Source: Piscicola geometra (taxonomy: Eukaryota; Annelida; Clitellata; Hirudinida; Piscicolidae). From it: a stretch of 64,000 bases of DNA. Positions 28,407 through 39,964 of the stretch are shown in pieces (within the stretch, counting starts at the first letter, position 1; each line of letters begins with the position of its first letter). A model generated the notes under the pieces. That model saw only the letters and a list, made by a program, of their open reading frames with translations. It was not told the origin of the DNA and did not search any database. The stretch lies in contig OX030958.1 in NCBI GenBank assembly GCA_943735955.1, positions 2,411,531 through 2,475,530 of the forward strand, written 5' to 3'. The position numbers and the translations under genes are program-made.

Positions 28407-29472
28407 ATGGCAGGTAAAGAATTACATGATCTGGAAAACTTGATAGTAGAACTACCTCCCCAAGACAAGCAGGCAACAGAAGATACGAAAGACAGATGCT
28501 GGGTTTGTGTAGACTGCAAAAAGTCATTCACACAAGCTGACAGTAAAGTATTGGAGTGTGATAGATGCAGCAAACATCACTGCATAAAGTGTATCGGCAT
28601 GACAAAAACCCAATTCCAGTCTATCGGGCGGGACGACTTGTTATGGGCATGTAGAGAGTGTTTACCGGTGGTGAGGACACTCCTACACCAAGATCTGGGA
28701 AGCCTGCCCTCCAAAGTGGAATCCCTCCTAAAAAAGGTGGACAGTATCGAATCAAAGCTGGCACAGCCCTCTGAGATTGCCTCGGTGGCATCAAAAATCT
28801 CAGGACTCGAAAAAAAGCTCGAATATCTATTGGAGGGACTAGCGCCAGAGCCCAATGAAGAAGACACTACACATAACACAGCAAATTTGAAAGAAGATCA
28901 AGAGACAAAAACAAACTCCGATGAAACCTCGTCTTCGATGCTGGGGCCATGGCAGATGGCAGGAAAAGGAAGGGTAACAAGATCGCCACTCATCAGACTC
29001 ATGACAGACACACTGCAGGCTCAACGAAAGGAAAACGAGGAGCTGGTGCGCGAGCAGAAGGACATCGAAGCTAGAAAAATGAATCTGATGCTGTATAACC
29101 TACCTGAACAAGATAACCCAGACGAAGACCTAAAAGCTGTGAAAAATCTCTTCAAAGAAGAATTCAAGCTGAACGTCTTAGTAGAGGAGATCACACGATT
29201 TGGCAAAAAAAACGGCGGACCGCCCCTGACTCACGAGAATTGTCATGCCTACCATTGAAAAGAAAAGACTAGTGCTGAGGATGGCGAAAGAACTCTGGCA
29301 CTCCGCCAATGAGACGAATAACAAGATATTCATTAATCCGGACATGACAAAGAAACAACAAGAGATGTCAAAAAACTTGAGGGCTCAGCTAGCAAAGAAG
29401 AGACAGGACCACCCCAAAAGCAAATGGATCATCAGAAGGGAGAAGATCTTCGAATTATCGCAAGACCAATAA
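28407..29472 (+). pseudogene. LINE ORF1: PHD-finger/coiled-coil protein, frameshifted
   Basis: Residues ~30-88 contain a Cys/His set CWVC.DC..., ECDRCSKHHCIKCIG and LLWACREC, a PHD-type zinc-binding pattern. A leucine/lysine-rich probable coiled coil follows at ~95-145, then a charged region with a second helical stretch (EELVREQKDIEARKMNLML). The frame breaks at about 29225-29255 and continues as MPTIEKKRLVLRMAKELW to the stop at 29470-29472. ORF1 proteins of this class bind element RNA as chaperones; the PHD finger is a known feature of some CR1-like ORF1 proteins. Confidence 0.8.
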
Positions 29473-29514
29473 ATCAAGAAATACCAGATAATAACAAGTC
29501 TGATTCCACTCTAA

Positions 29515-32322
29515 CTATGCTGAACATCAACTGCCAAGTCAAAAAAGCAACAGCTACATGTTCTCATTAACAACGAGAAACCGGACATCATCATCGGTAC
29601 AGAATCCTGGCTAAAACCCAACGACTGCAATGACGAATGCACACCCAAACAGCTATACGAAGTATTCAGAAAAGATCGCAATAATAAGAAAGGTGGCGGA
29701 GTCTTTGTAGCGTTCAACAGGGCCCTGTGTGTCCAGGAAATACCAGAACTAGACACAGACTGTGAGATCATTTGAGGCAAAATCCGCCTTGCGACGCTGA
29801 ATACTCTATATATTGCCGCCTACTACAGACCACACGAAAACGATGAGTCCAGTCTGGATGAACTCCAGAGATCCCTATCCATGCTCACAGAAAAAGGCCA
29901 CATCGCCCTGGTAGCAGGCGACTTCAATCTACCAGGCTGGGACGGTAAAACAAATACCATCATCCCAGAATCATCCCACTACCCACGTCTCCATCAAAAG
30001 TTTGCCGACATACTAATAGAACAAGGCTATGAACAAGTGGTAGATGAACCCACCCGCGGCAAAGCCACCCTCGACCTAGTGCTCACAAATAATTCAACGC
30101 GAGTAACCAAAGAAAAGGTAATCCCAGGGATCTTGGATCACGACGCCGTGCTGGTCGACCTCAACCTGAATACCATACGCCACAAACAAACCCCAAGGCA
30201 AATCCCACTGTACAAAAAGGCCAACTGGCCAGAATTTGAGGTAGCCATGGAACTGACCGGTCAAAAAATAAGCGCCATGGCAGACAATGGAGCTTCAGCT
30301 GATGATCTATGGCAAGAATTTGAAGCATCCATGGAAAAAACACCAATCAGTACATCCCGCACATAACATGTAAGGATAGTGTCAACCTACCCTGGGTCAC
30401 ACAAAATATACAGGGAATGATCAGACAAAGAAAAAGATTGCACAAAAAAAAAGAAAGTCTTACAGAGCAGTGATCTAAGACATCATAATACCGAGGAGGA
30501 ACTAAGATACCTCAAGAGGACTATCCAACGTGAGACGAGAAGAGCATATTGGAGCTACGTAGAAAACCTGATCATCCCAGCCCCCAATAGTGATGAATAC
30601 ACTGGAATGAAACGCTTCTGGACATTCGTAAAACACCAGAGAAAAGACGTAAATGGAGTAGCCCCATTAAGCCATAACGGTCAACATGCCACAGATCCCA
30701 AAATAAAAGCGGACATACTGAACGCCCAGTTCGAGTCTGTATTTTCCAGAGAAACCCCACTACCCGACAAATTATTGGTCAACATCACATCCTACCCCCA
30801 AATGGCTGACATAGAGTTCTCAGTACCAGAAGTGGAAAAACTATTGAAAAATCTGCAAGAACACAAGGCTCCTGGCCCGGACAAAATAAGCCCCAAAATA
30901 CTCAAACATCTATGCCAGTCAATAGCCCCAATCTTTACCACCATATACAAGAAATCGTACAACATGGGGCAGGTCCCTCAAGAATGGCGGAAAGCTAATG
31001 TGGTTCCAGTGTTTAAAAAGGGCGCGAAAGACGACCCCAGCAACTACCGCCCAATCTCCCTGACCAGCATAGCATGCAAGATTATGGAGCACATAATCAC
31101 CAGTCAGATAATGAAGCACGGGAACCGAAACAACATTCTGTACCAATACCAACATGGATTCAGAAATGGCCATTCATGCGAAACACAGCTTATTGAATTC
31201 ACTGCAGACCTAATTAATGCACTAGAAGACGGCAAACAAACTGACGTCATCATACTCGACTTCAGCAAGGCCTTCGACAAGGTTGGCCACACAAGACTCA
31301 TCTACAAACTAGAGCACTATGGTATCAACGGCAAAACGAATAGGTGGATCGCTAGCTTCCTGTCCAATTGCAGTCAAAGGGTAGTCCTCGAAGGAAAGTC
31401 ATCATATGAAGGAACTGTCCTGTCAGGCGTCCCCCAGGGATTGGTCCTTGGGCCAAGTCTCTTCCTATATTACATCAACGATCTACCAACAGGACTCTCT
31501 TCTGAGGTGAGACTTTTTGCAGACGACACCATAACATACTTCACCGTCACCAAACCCGAAGATGCTGTTCGCCTCCAGGAGGACCTTAACCTACTCGCAC
31601 AATGGGAACAGAAATGGATGATGGAATTCCACCCCAAGAAATGCCATGTCCTGTCAATCACCCGCACGCAACAACCAGATGTGCATAAATATACCCTACA
31701 CGGCACCATACTAGAGCATACCAACACTGCGAAATACTCAGGAGTCACCCTCATGCAAAACCTAAACTGGAACACCCACATTAATAACATAACGTCAAAG
31801 GCAAGCAAATCCCTATCCTTCATTCGGAGAAATCTACAGATTAAAAACAAAGAGCTGAAAACAAGAGCTTACCAGGCATTGGTAAGGCCACATCTGGAAT
31901 ATGCCTGCGCAGTTTGGGACCCCCACACCAGAACCAACATTACGAAAATAGAAATGATACAAAGGACAGCTGCAAGATACGTTACCGGCTGCTGGCGGTA
32001 CAATGCAAGCGTAAGCGAGATGCTGGACAGCTTGAAATAGACACCACTGGCCGAACGAAGAAAACAACAAAGACTAGTCTTGATGTACAAAATCCACAAC
32101 AAGCTAGTAGCCGTAAACGAAAGTCACCAGTATGCTAAGCCGATAGCAAAGACAGTGCGTGGCGCCCACCAACATGCATACCTAGAGCCTCACCACCACG
32201 CTGATTACCTACGTAATGCATTCTTCCCACGCACCATTAAAGAATGGAATGCCCTGCCAGATTCAGTCGTATCGGCCCGCACTCCAGATGCCTTCAAGTC
32301 CCTACTGGAGGCCTGTCATTGA
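29515..32322 (+). pseudogene. LINE ORF2: endonuclease and reverse transcriptase, broken
   Basis: Endonuclease motifs in order: LNINCQ (about 29520), TESWLKP, AYYRP, VAGDFNLPGWD, TLDLVLTN and LDHDAVLVDL (metal and DNA contacts). Reverse-transcriptase motifs: APGPDKISPKIL, NYRPISLTSIACK, ILDFSKAFDKV, GVPQGLVLGP, LFADDT (catalytic Asp pair), then LEYACAVWDP and the C-terminal NAFFPRTIKEWNALPDSV. Breaks: frameshift near 29545, TGA at 29773, frameshift and stop between 30364 and 30600, TAG at 32038. Those are few, so the copy is young. Confidence 0.9.
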
Positions 32323-32395
32323 AAAACTATTAAAACTGGACATAATAGTCTACATATAGACTGAGTCTTGTATATACGGAAGAAGAAGAAGTAAT

Positions 32396-33060
32396 CCGTT
32401 TTTCACTCTTTAAGAGCATAAAACGAACACTACAGTTTCTCCTACCTCCCTTTCGTTGAACAATATTATGCAAACATTAAGATTAAAATTAAATTTTAAA
32501 GCACTTGTTAACATTTAGTTTGAAGTTTTTGAAATTATGTCTCAAAAATTTTAAAGTCACAAAACAATTTTTGGCCTGAAACGTGCGGAGGGACAGCAAT
32601 CAGCTGACTTTATTTTCTTCATTTTATCATTGGAGTCTATCTTAAGTAGTTCATAATTTTTTTAGCTGACTTCAAATATAAACTTTTCCGAAACCTCGGT
32701 TTTGCATATTACACGACTATTCCATAATACACGAGTTTCTCCCGAGCCCAGCCAAACCATGGAAATGATTCATTGAGTTTCTTCTCTACCTTGAGCAAAG
32801 AATGGTATCCAGTGGGTTATTTTTTTTACAAAGATTACAAATTTAGAATTTTTCTAAGGCAACAATAATTCTTATTCACCACTTCAAGGATCTCACTAAG
32901 TTCTATATCCAGAACCCACAGATAGACAATCGCCTAGCTTGTCAAGTCAGAGAAGTTATGGAACCTCCCTATTTCAAGTTGTATTAGTAGTGTTTTTCTG
33001 TTTGGATGTGCACTTAATGAGCAGTAGACTTAAGAAACTAGTAAATTGAATACAGTTAGT
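32396..33060. other. AT-rich sequence
   Basis: No coding region, RNA gene or repeat recognised. Confidence 0.45.
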
Positions 33061-33525
33061 AGATCCATTATCCTATAAAAGAAGCAGCAGCCTAAAGATT
33101 GACCGATCCCGTCTTTCGGAGGCTTCAAAGCAACGGGTCAAGCAAAAAAACAGTCAAAACTGAACTAGAGTAGAAGAATAAAAGCTAAGTTTTAGAAAAA
33201 TGCACACAAAAAACTTGTTTATAAAAAGAAGGAAAAAATACTTGAATTTTTATGCCTGTTGAAATCAAGAGATGATCCTTTAACTGAAAATCAAATTTAC
33301 AATTTTAAAAAAATTGAAGTATCAACTAAGAAAGATTAAAAAAAGTTGTAAAATGTTTTTAAAAATGAGTTTTTCTAGTGATTAAAAGGTTTATCTCCCA
33401 TTTGTGTGTATTTTTTAATCCCGGGTGGGGGTGCCTATTTTTGATATAAAAAAATAATATTTGTGTTAAACTTCTTGTATTGTTAGTGTTAATCATGTCC
33501 TAAGTGGACGTTTTAACAAAAAATT
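33061..33525. repeat. Interspersed repeat modules A(-) and B(+)
   Basis: Module A on the minus strand (TCCCGTCTTTCGGAGGCTTC at about 33109) and module B on the plus strand (TCTTGTATTGTTAGTGTTAA, GTCCTAAGTGGACG at about 33472-33508). Same relative arrangement as 21340-21600 in reverse complement; 36541-37065 has A in the other orientation. Confidence 0.6.
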
Positions 33526-33772
33526 TTTTTTATGGTCTGTATAATTCACAGCCTCACAGACGCAAGCCATGTTACAATGGTTCTGAAAACCATGGTTCTT
33601 ATGCGCCGAGGCGCCACTCCACACGACGTACACATCTTTCAATGCATACGTCGCAAACACCGCATCATATACACTAGGTATATGATAGTTCACGGTTGCT
33701 TGTCAGGGATTCGAAATGGCGACCTTTAAGTTGCAAGTTCGACGTCTACCATCTAAGCCACTCCCAAATATG
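33526..33772 (-). mobile_element. tRNA-derived SINE (same family as 13519)
   Basis: Full-body match on the minus strand: GTGGCTTAGATGGTAGACG head region, B-box area, ATCATATACCTAGTG hairpin, AACATGGCTTGCGTCTGTG, tail. The open frames over it on both strands are incidental. Confidence 0.85.
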
Positions 33773-34281
33773 ATATCGAGGATTATGCCCCCCCCCCTAC
33801 TAGTATGCTCGAAATCGATCCAATTTGTGCTAACGTCATGGCATGCATGATATGATAAGATGATATAGTTCTAAAATAAATAAACATATGATTCTGATAT
33901 TTTAAATTCGCCTTTGTCTTCACATGAAATGTGTAGTACTCACTTATTGCTTCATAAATAAAGAAAAAAACGATAGAAATCGAATTATAAAAATTGTAAA
34001 ACAATAAAAATAACCGAAAAAAAATTTGAAAACTGAAACAGCAAAACAACGGAGGAGACTAACTAATAAATAAACTCATTGATTTAATATGATTTGTAAA
34101 AATATGTAGCACATTCGTTTTTTGGCTGTTTTCATTTTTTTAATAGTTAAAAATTATATTTATAATAAGAATTTTAAATCAATCATATTTTTGTTTTCCT
34201 GTTGTTCTAAATAAAAACGATAAAAAAAAGAAAAGAAATAGACACTGCAAATTGAAAGTCAAATCTGGCTTGACTCCTATA
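33773..34281. other. AT-rich flank
   Basis: Contains a C9 run at 33788 and no recognised gene. The last 8 bases, CTCCTATA (34274-34281), are the target duplication of the next element. Confidence 0.5.
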
Positions 34282-34746
34282 CATAGGGGGCGCCACGAGC
34301 AAAATATTGGGTGGGCCAACATGGCAAGTCGCTAAAACAAATTTTGTTAATTAATAGCCTTGCCTTTAATGGGACCTAGAGCCATGTATTCTTTTTTTCT
34401 TTATACCTTTCCTCTTTCAGTTTTCCATGTTCAACTCAATGGGCGACAGTTTAGTAAGTAAATTTTAATTAATTTGAACAAAATTATAATCAAAATTGAG
34501 TGTGGTATAATGATTCATATTATATAAAATTGAAAACATTCGAAATTTACTCAAAATTATAGTCAGAAGTCAAAAGTATAATATTGAAAATATTATGATT
34601 TATATTACATAAATTTTGAAATATTAACTCTCAAACATTAAATTAAAAATCAGAAATACGAAAAATAACCATAGAGTTTTTTGCGTAAGTCATTTAGACT
34701 GGAAAACTCAGTTGCCACTGACACAATGTTAATACTGTCCATCAAG

Positions 34747-35031
34747 TCAAGGTGCACATTTTATTGAATTCAGTCTTTTCTGTCCCATTGTCAATCGTAA
34801 ATACGTTTTTAGTCGTCGCAGCTCGGAGAACGAACGTTCACATGACGAAGTGGTGGTAGGAAGCATGACCAGGGTTGCCAATGCTGAATACATGGTTTTG
34901 TGAGTGTCACGTCTCACATCGGCATCTTTAAACCAGACAATAATCGCCGGAATGTTATCTGCGATGTTGTTATGTGAAAGAAGTGCGAGTTCACTTTTGA
35001 GATTGATGCGGTTGAGAGTGGGTGAAAACAA
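34747..35031 (-). pseudogene. hAT transposase C-terminal dimerisation region (copy A)
   Basis: Reads DADVRRDTHKTMYSALATL then SSCERSFSELRRLKTYLRL, the hAT family C-terminal dimerisation domain. Nearly identical in sequence to 53380-53660. The catalytic core is deleted, so this copy is non-autonomous. Confidence 0.88.
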
Positions 35032-35204
35032 ACGACTTTTTCCAACATGTTTTCGTCTATCTGCGGGCCCACAGTAGCTGGTCGAAGCAACTGTTCTAGC
35101 GTGCTGGCTGGTTTTGAAGATTGGTCGTCAAGACACCAGCTGATCGTGTTATATAGCGAATCTACAGCCTCGTAATAGTGAGAACGCTGAAATTCTTTTG
35201 TATA

Positions 35205-35272
35205 CCTTTGAGCGCTCTTGAATTTTAGGAAAGAGCGCTATAGAAATCTATTTGATTGATTGATTGATCAAT
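35205..35272 (+). mobile_element. LINE 3' end with (TTGA)n tail
   Basis: TTTGAGCGCTCTTGAA and GAAAGAGCGCTATAGAAAT form an L2/CR1-like 3' hairpin followed by TTGATTGATTGATTGA. It is inserted in hAT copy A, so it is the younger of the two. Confidence 0.6.
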
Positions 35273-35588
35273 AAACTGAAACTTTTCACCGTCTCCTGTG
35301 TATAAAACACATTATAAAGATATACTTAGAGGGAAAGAGAGATGGGAAAAGTATAAAAATATATGGTTTAATTAAAAAATTAGTTTTAAAAAAATTAGTT
35401 CCTAATAAAATAGTTTAACAAATTTTATAAGTTAGAGCCTAGAATAGTGTTGTACTTTAAACAGTTTCCCAAATGATTATCTCAGTTAATTTTTGGATGG
35501 GCCAAATACATTGTGGCCCATTAGCTCAAAATATTGGGTGGGCCGTGACCCACCTGGCCCACCCTGCTGCGCTCCCCATGCTCCTATA

Positions 35589-36540
35589 TATGGTAAGTAG
35601 AGTTATACATTTTTGTGACTCCATATTTCTGGGTAATACATTTTTGAATGTTTTTAAAAAAATAATGTACAAAATTTAATTTACTTTTTTTGTGTACAAA
35701 ATCCTACCTATAAATAAAATTTTGAATTTACAGTAAATGCGTATAAATAAAAATGAAGAACATTTTGATCGTTTTTTATTACATTTTTCAAATTAGAAAG
35801 TTTTATGTAGTTTTTAAGCATTTGAAGAGTCATTGTTACGTGTTCAAATGAAAATGAAAGTGATATTAAAAACTTAAATACCATATCTGCAATTTAAAAA
35901 ATCTACAGTATAGGTGGAGGTTGCACAAGATGGAACGATTTTTACACAAGCCTCATAGCTCAATTGCATTACCAATAACCTAAATTGGAATTTATCCAGC
36001 CATTATATTGACTCTTTGTCTATATCAACTTTAACACAAGAAATGAAGAAAAAATAAATATGAGTTTATTACCCTCAAACATGAACACTCAAAAATTCCA
36101 TTCTGAGCAACTGGGTTCCCAAGATGGAATTTTTAGTTGCTTAAGATCAAATCATGGGTAAACAGATAAAAAGTCTTCGGATGAAAAGTTTTCGGAAAAA
36201 AAGTCTTCAGGATAAAAAAATTGTGTGTGGTATTCAGCTTATTCTTTGTAAAATAAAATATTTCAAAGCTGAAGATTCTTTTTTTTTTAAAGATCTCAAA
36301 AGAATCTTGACGACACTTGAGTACTCGTTTTGCACACTAGTTTTTGTTGGGAATTTCCAGTCTCAATGGTTCCTGATTTCAAAATATCTTCACTGAGTTT
36401 AAAACCTTTTCGAAACAGGTGCATTGTACATATGGTTAGTAAACACCTATGAAAGATGAATCTACAAATTTCAAGTAGTGAGTCGCTTTTTCATATAAAC
36501 CAGTTTTTTTTAAACTTAGCTTTCTTTCTTTTACTCTAGT
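35589..36540. other. AT-rich sequence
   Basis: No recognised gene. Short frames at 35473 and 36154 show no domain. Confidence 0.45.
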
Positions 36541-37065
36541 TAAGTTTCAACTGTTTTTTGCTAGACCCGTTTCTTTGAAGCCTCCGAAAGACGGGACCTG
36601 GCCATATCTAGTTGCTGGCTCTTTTATAGGATGATGGATCTAATGACTGCATTCAATTTGCTAGTTTTTTTGGATGTATGGCTCACTTTATCACACTGCC
36701 TTTCCAAGTTTTGAACAAAAGTGTCATCGATTTCAGAAGCTTGCTCACTGATTGGGGACTCCATAGTCTTTTTCATCAATGTCCTAGTTTCTCTTTTGCC
36801 TATCGATTGTTTAATTTTGGGTTATTGTTTGAAAACTCAGTGAAATCACTGAAGTGGTGAATAAAAACTGCTGTTGATTCAAAAAACCCCGAACTTGTTG
36901 TATTTGTGAAAAAAAGTTCATTGTGTCTTTTTCTCCATCACGGGTGGAGAAGAGGTTTGTTTTTTTGAATAATAATTTTTGTGTCAAACTTCTTGTATTG
37001 TTAGTATTAGTCCTAAATGGACGTTTTGAAATTTTAAAATGGATGATTATGCCTCCCACCCTTAC
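36541..37065 (+). repeat. Interspersed repeat modules A(+) and B(+)
   Basis: Module A (TTGAAGCCTCCGAAAGACGG at about 36576) and module B (CTTCTTGTATTGTTAGTATT, CCTAAATGGACGTTTTGAAA at about 36988-37033). A and B have the same sense here but opposite sense in the copies at 21.4 and 33.1 kb. Confidence 0.6.
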
Positions 37066-37136
37066 TTGATATGTTCGTAGTCATTTTTAAATTTTCGGGG
37101 ATAAAGGTATATTCGATATTCGTTTTTTTTCCAAAT

Positions 37137-37405
37137 TATTCATCTATTAATATGCAAAGGTCAAGAACAACTTGGAATGCCCTTCCACCTACACTTCGCA
37201 ACATCGACCAATTGTCGACTTTCAAAGCCAAACTGAAAAGACATTATTTTAACTTAGCATATCACTCATAATAATTACTCCATGCTTCTCTTTGCTTTTC
37301 TTTTTGTGACATTACTTTTATAATTGTTTTTATTTCTTTACTGCGTAGTGAGAGCGCTTCGGTTGCGTGCCTAGGCGCTATACAAAAACGACAATTATTT
37401 TAATT
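37137..37405 (+). mobile_element. 5'-truncated L2/CR1-type LINE: last codons and 3' UTR
   Basis: The frame ending at TAA 37269-37271 reads TTWNALPPTLRNIDQLSTFK then AKLKRHYFNLAYHS, the classic reverse-transcriptase C-terminal end. The 3' UTR follows with CTGCGTAGTGAGAGCGC and GTGCCTAGGCGCTATACAAA, the conserved 3' hairpin. Confidence 0.8.
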
Positions 37406-37929
37406 TTTATTTTGACAACCAATGAACCTATTTATTTTCATTTAAACCTCTTTATGACTGACTAACAAACCAATTCCTTTTTTCGTGGTTACAATTATTT
37501 TTATACTCTTTCAAAAATTGAATTCATCGAGAAAAACTGTTATACATTTACAACAGTATCTTATTTCCATTTGGTAGATCTAGGGCTTGTAACTTTTTTT
37601 TCACTCTTCAACACTAACACTTGATCTTCTTGTTGACTAGTCAAATGAAACTTTTCATTTGACTAAAAAGTAGTTCAACTATTAGTTAGTAACTAATTAG
37701 TTGACTCGTTGCTCATTCCTGCTCATATATCATTTTAGGAATTTCGTGTTGTGTTTTCAACATTTAATCAGAAAAACCCCTATTTTCAATATTTGTGAGC
37801 AAAGCCTAATTGAATGAAGATACAGAAAACTATTTCACAAATAGTTATAACGATGTCGATAATCAAAATACGAGAGCTAGATCGATGATGATGATGATTA
37901 ATTTAAACATTACTTGAATTCAAGCCGTT
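37406..37929. other. AT-rich sequence
   Basis: Contains (GAT)n near 37884 and a TTTCATTTGACTA repeat near 37650. No gene seen. Confidence 0.45.
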
Positions 37930-38045
37930 ATGAAACCTTATATGAAAGTGAAAACTACAACCAATTCTTCAGGACCTTATGAACGATTGAAGTGGGTCAT
38001 TCCCCTGGTTTTCTCTTTCCTTACATTATATATCATAAGCTTTGG
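37930..38045 (+). CDS. Candidate first exon of a small membrane protein
   Basis: ATG at 37930, with an in-frame TGA five codons upstream, opens a frame reading MKPYMKVKTTTNSSGPYERL then KWVIPLVFSFLTLYIISFG. The latter is a good transmembrane helix. It runs straight into a strong donor GG|GTAAGT at 38046. NSS is a potential glycosylation site. No second exon was found before the transposon that starts at 38101. Family unknown; a chance frame is possible. Confidence 0.35.
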
Positions 38046-38100
38046 GTAAGTCCTTTTAAAAAAATTATTCTGAATTTTCATCGATAACATTGATAATAAT

Positions 38101-39346
38101 TAGAGCTGTGCTTTAATCTAAGTTAAAGTTCGAATAAAATTTTAATCAATAAACGCTCGTTAAACATTTTAATGCCGTCAAATCTAATCGAAGTTAATCG
38201 AACGATTAAAAGTTTTAATCGAAAGTTACTCGTGTTTAAACGTCAGTTAATTTTACATTAGTATAAAACTAGTGAGTGTACGCAGCTAAGCTTAGCTTGT
38301 GGATATATTTAAATTACAGCTGTGCATTAATCTACGTTAACTTTAGATTAACGCGTTAATCAATTTACGACGGTTAAAATTTTTAACGCCCTTAAATATT
38401 TTAATGCATTAAAAAAATTAACGCATTTAAAAATTTAATGCATTAAAACTTATCTAAATTGAATTTTTTTTCCTGTTTTGGTTACATTGTAAGCAAGTGA
38501 ACACAAACACTACTAATCTACTGTCAACAATCAAATAGAAAAAATTGCATTTCATCAAAAAACTTCTCATTTTTAAAAGATTTGCAACAGAACTTCTAGG
38601 GGGTCAAAAATAATTGAAATTTTTAATAATCTTACTTGCAATTTGTCACTTCACACAAGAAATATGCACTTAAGAAGATGATCCAGCTTATGTCATTCGT
38701 TTGACACGAAAAGTGTCTTCCCAAATTGGAGTAGCAACCAAATAATCAGAATGGCCAATAGTCAAGAATTGCCACATCATTAGACCCCCGATTAAAAATG
38801 TTAAAATGTTTTTAAAAAATAAAGAGTTGAAAAAACTATAAGAAGTGAAGAAAACTTCATAAACTATACAGCCTTCACCAAAAAAAATATATATAAAATA
38901 TTTAACTTCAGATTCTGAAGATGAAGATACTTCATTAATTATAAGTCAATCATTAAACGTTATAGAAAAGAATCTGAGGTAGACTTTGAGAGTTGTTCTC
39001 TTGTTTGGCGGCAACAACACGAAAGGACATATCCGACTCTTGCGAAACTGGCAAGAAAGTACTTGTCATCTCCTGCAAGTACATTTCTATGTGAACGTCA
39101 ATTCAGCTTGTCAGGACACATAGTTAGCAAGAAAGGGGTCTTTAGATCCAACTTGTGTTAAAAAACTTGTTTGCTTGAGTAACTGGCTCAAAAGCATTTT
39201 ACATTTGTGCGAAAAAAAATTCATATTCCATTTTATACTTATGGCTTATGCTTAAAATATTGCGTTAAAATACGATTAACGCACGATCAAAATTTTTAAT
39301 CGAACGATTAAAGGCGATTACAATTTTTAATCGTGGAACAGCTCTA
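38101..39346 (+). mobile_element. Composite hAT-type element (TAGAGCTGTG family, copy 2)
   Basis: Outer left end TAGAGCTGTGCTTTAATC at 38101. A second, internal left end TACAGCTGTGCATTAATC lies at 38316. The right end is ATCGTGGAACAGCTCTA at 39346. Flanks ATAATAAT and ATACTATT may be a decayed 8-bp target duplication. The first 212 bp (module P) plus the hAT part recur in the same order at 54800-55545 (-). Confidence 0.75.
39004..39162 (+). pseudogene. hAT transposase C-terminal fragment
   Basis: Reads WRQQHERTYPTLAKLARKYL, then SSPASTFLCERQFSLSGHIV and SKKG, ending at a stop. The TLAKLARKYL..PAS....ER.FS..G.IVS pattern is the hAT dimerisation domain of the ZBED/Ac type. The rest of the transposase is unreadable in this copy apart from a LDP-like trace near 38786. 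Confidence 0.85.
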
Positions 39347-39964
39347 ATACTATTTGATGATAAAGGTTAAATGATTAAAGTGCATTGGAACCTTAAAAAA
39401 CGGATTTTCTAATATATTATTATTCATTTAAATAGTGAATAAGAATTCAATTTTGCCACAGAATCAACAAGTTCATGACAAAAAGAAATTTCACGAGGGC
39501 TACTGAAGCTATTTTAAGGCGGCGAAAAAACTTTTCAGATGTTGTTATAAATAATATTTAGGTTCTTTTTTCCTTAGAAGATTTTATAAGCTTGAGGAAA
39601 AGATAAATTAACTCTTCGTGGTTTCTCACACTTAGGGTAAAAAAATAATTAAAATTGTATTCACTATTTTTGAAAAATATTAAATTTTGAGAAAAAAAAT
39701 TATCAATAAAAAATTTTAACAAAAAAATTGCACAAAGCATGAAGTCTCTTTGAAGAAAATGAAAATCTTTGATGGATGAAAAAACAGAGTGTAAGAAAAA
39801 TGAAGTCATGAAAAATGGAAAAAAACTACATAAAATATTTTTTACCTATTTTAAACGTTCTTAGTTTCATTATTTTTCTTTTATATCAATCATTACTAGG
39901 TCGATTATTCTGGAATATCGAAGAGACATTTTCCCATTTGTTTAGTGAAAACAACATTCTTTTT
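39347..39964. other. AT-rich sequence
   Basis: No recognised gene. Confidence 0.45.

Larger units (their letters stand above)
28148..32395 (+). mobile_element. Near-complete non-LTR retrotransposon (CR1/Jockey-like)
   Basis: Order: 5' UTR, ORF1 with PHD-type zinc finger (28407-29472), ORF2 with AP-type endonuclease and reverse transcriptase (29515-32322), short 3' UTR, and a GAA-repeat tail GGAAGAAGAAGAAG at about 32379. It is less AT-rich than the surrounding DNA. A few frameshifts and stops make it inactive but recently so. The 5' boundary is uncertain; target duplication not identified. Confidence 0.85.
34282..35580 (-). mobile_element. hAT transposon (ZMYM1-like), internally deleted, copy A
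   Basis: Ends CATAGGGGGCGCCACGAGC and, in reverse complement, CATGGGGAGCGCAGCAGGG. A perfect 8-bp target duplication CTCCTATA lies at 34274-34281 and 35581-35588. It shares both ends and the transposase tail with the fuller copy at 51307-54037, in opposite orientation. A LINE tail is inserted at about 35205-35272. Confidence 0.9.

Noticed and set aside
30161..32102. Minus-strand frames of 60-126 codons
   Set aside because: Antisense shadows of LINE reverse transcriptase.
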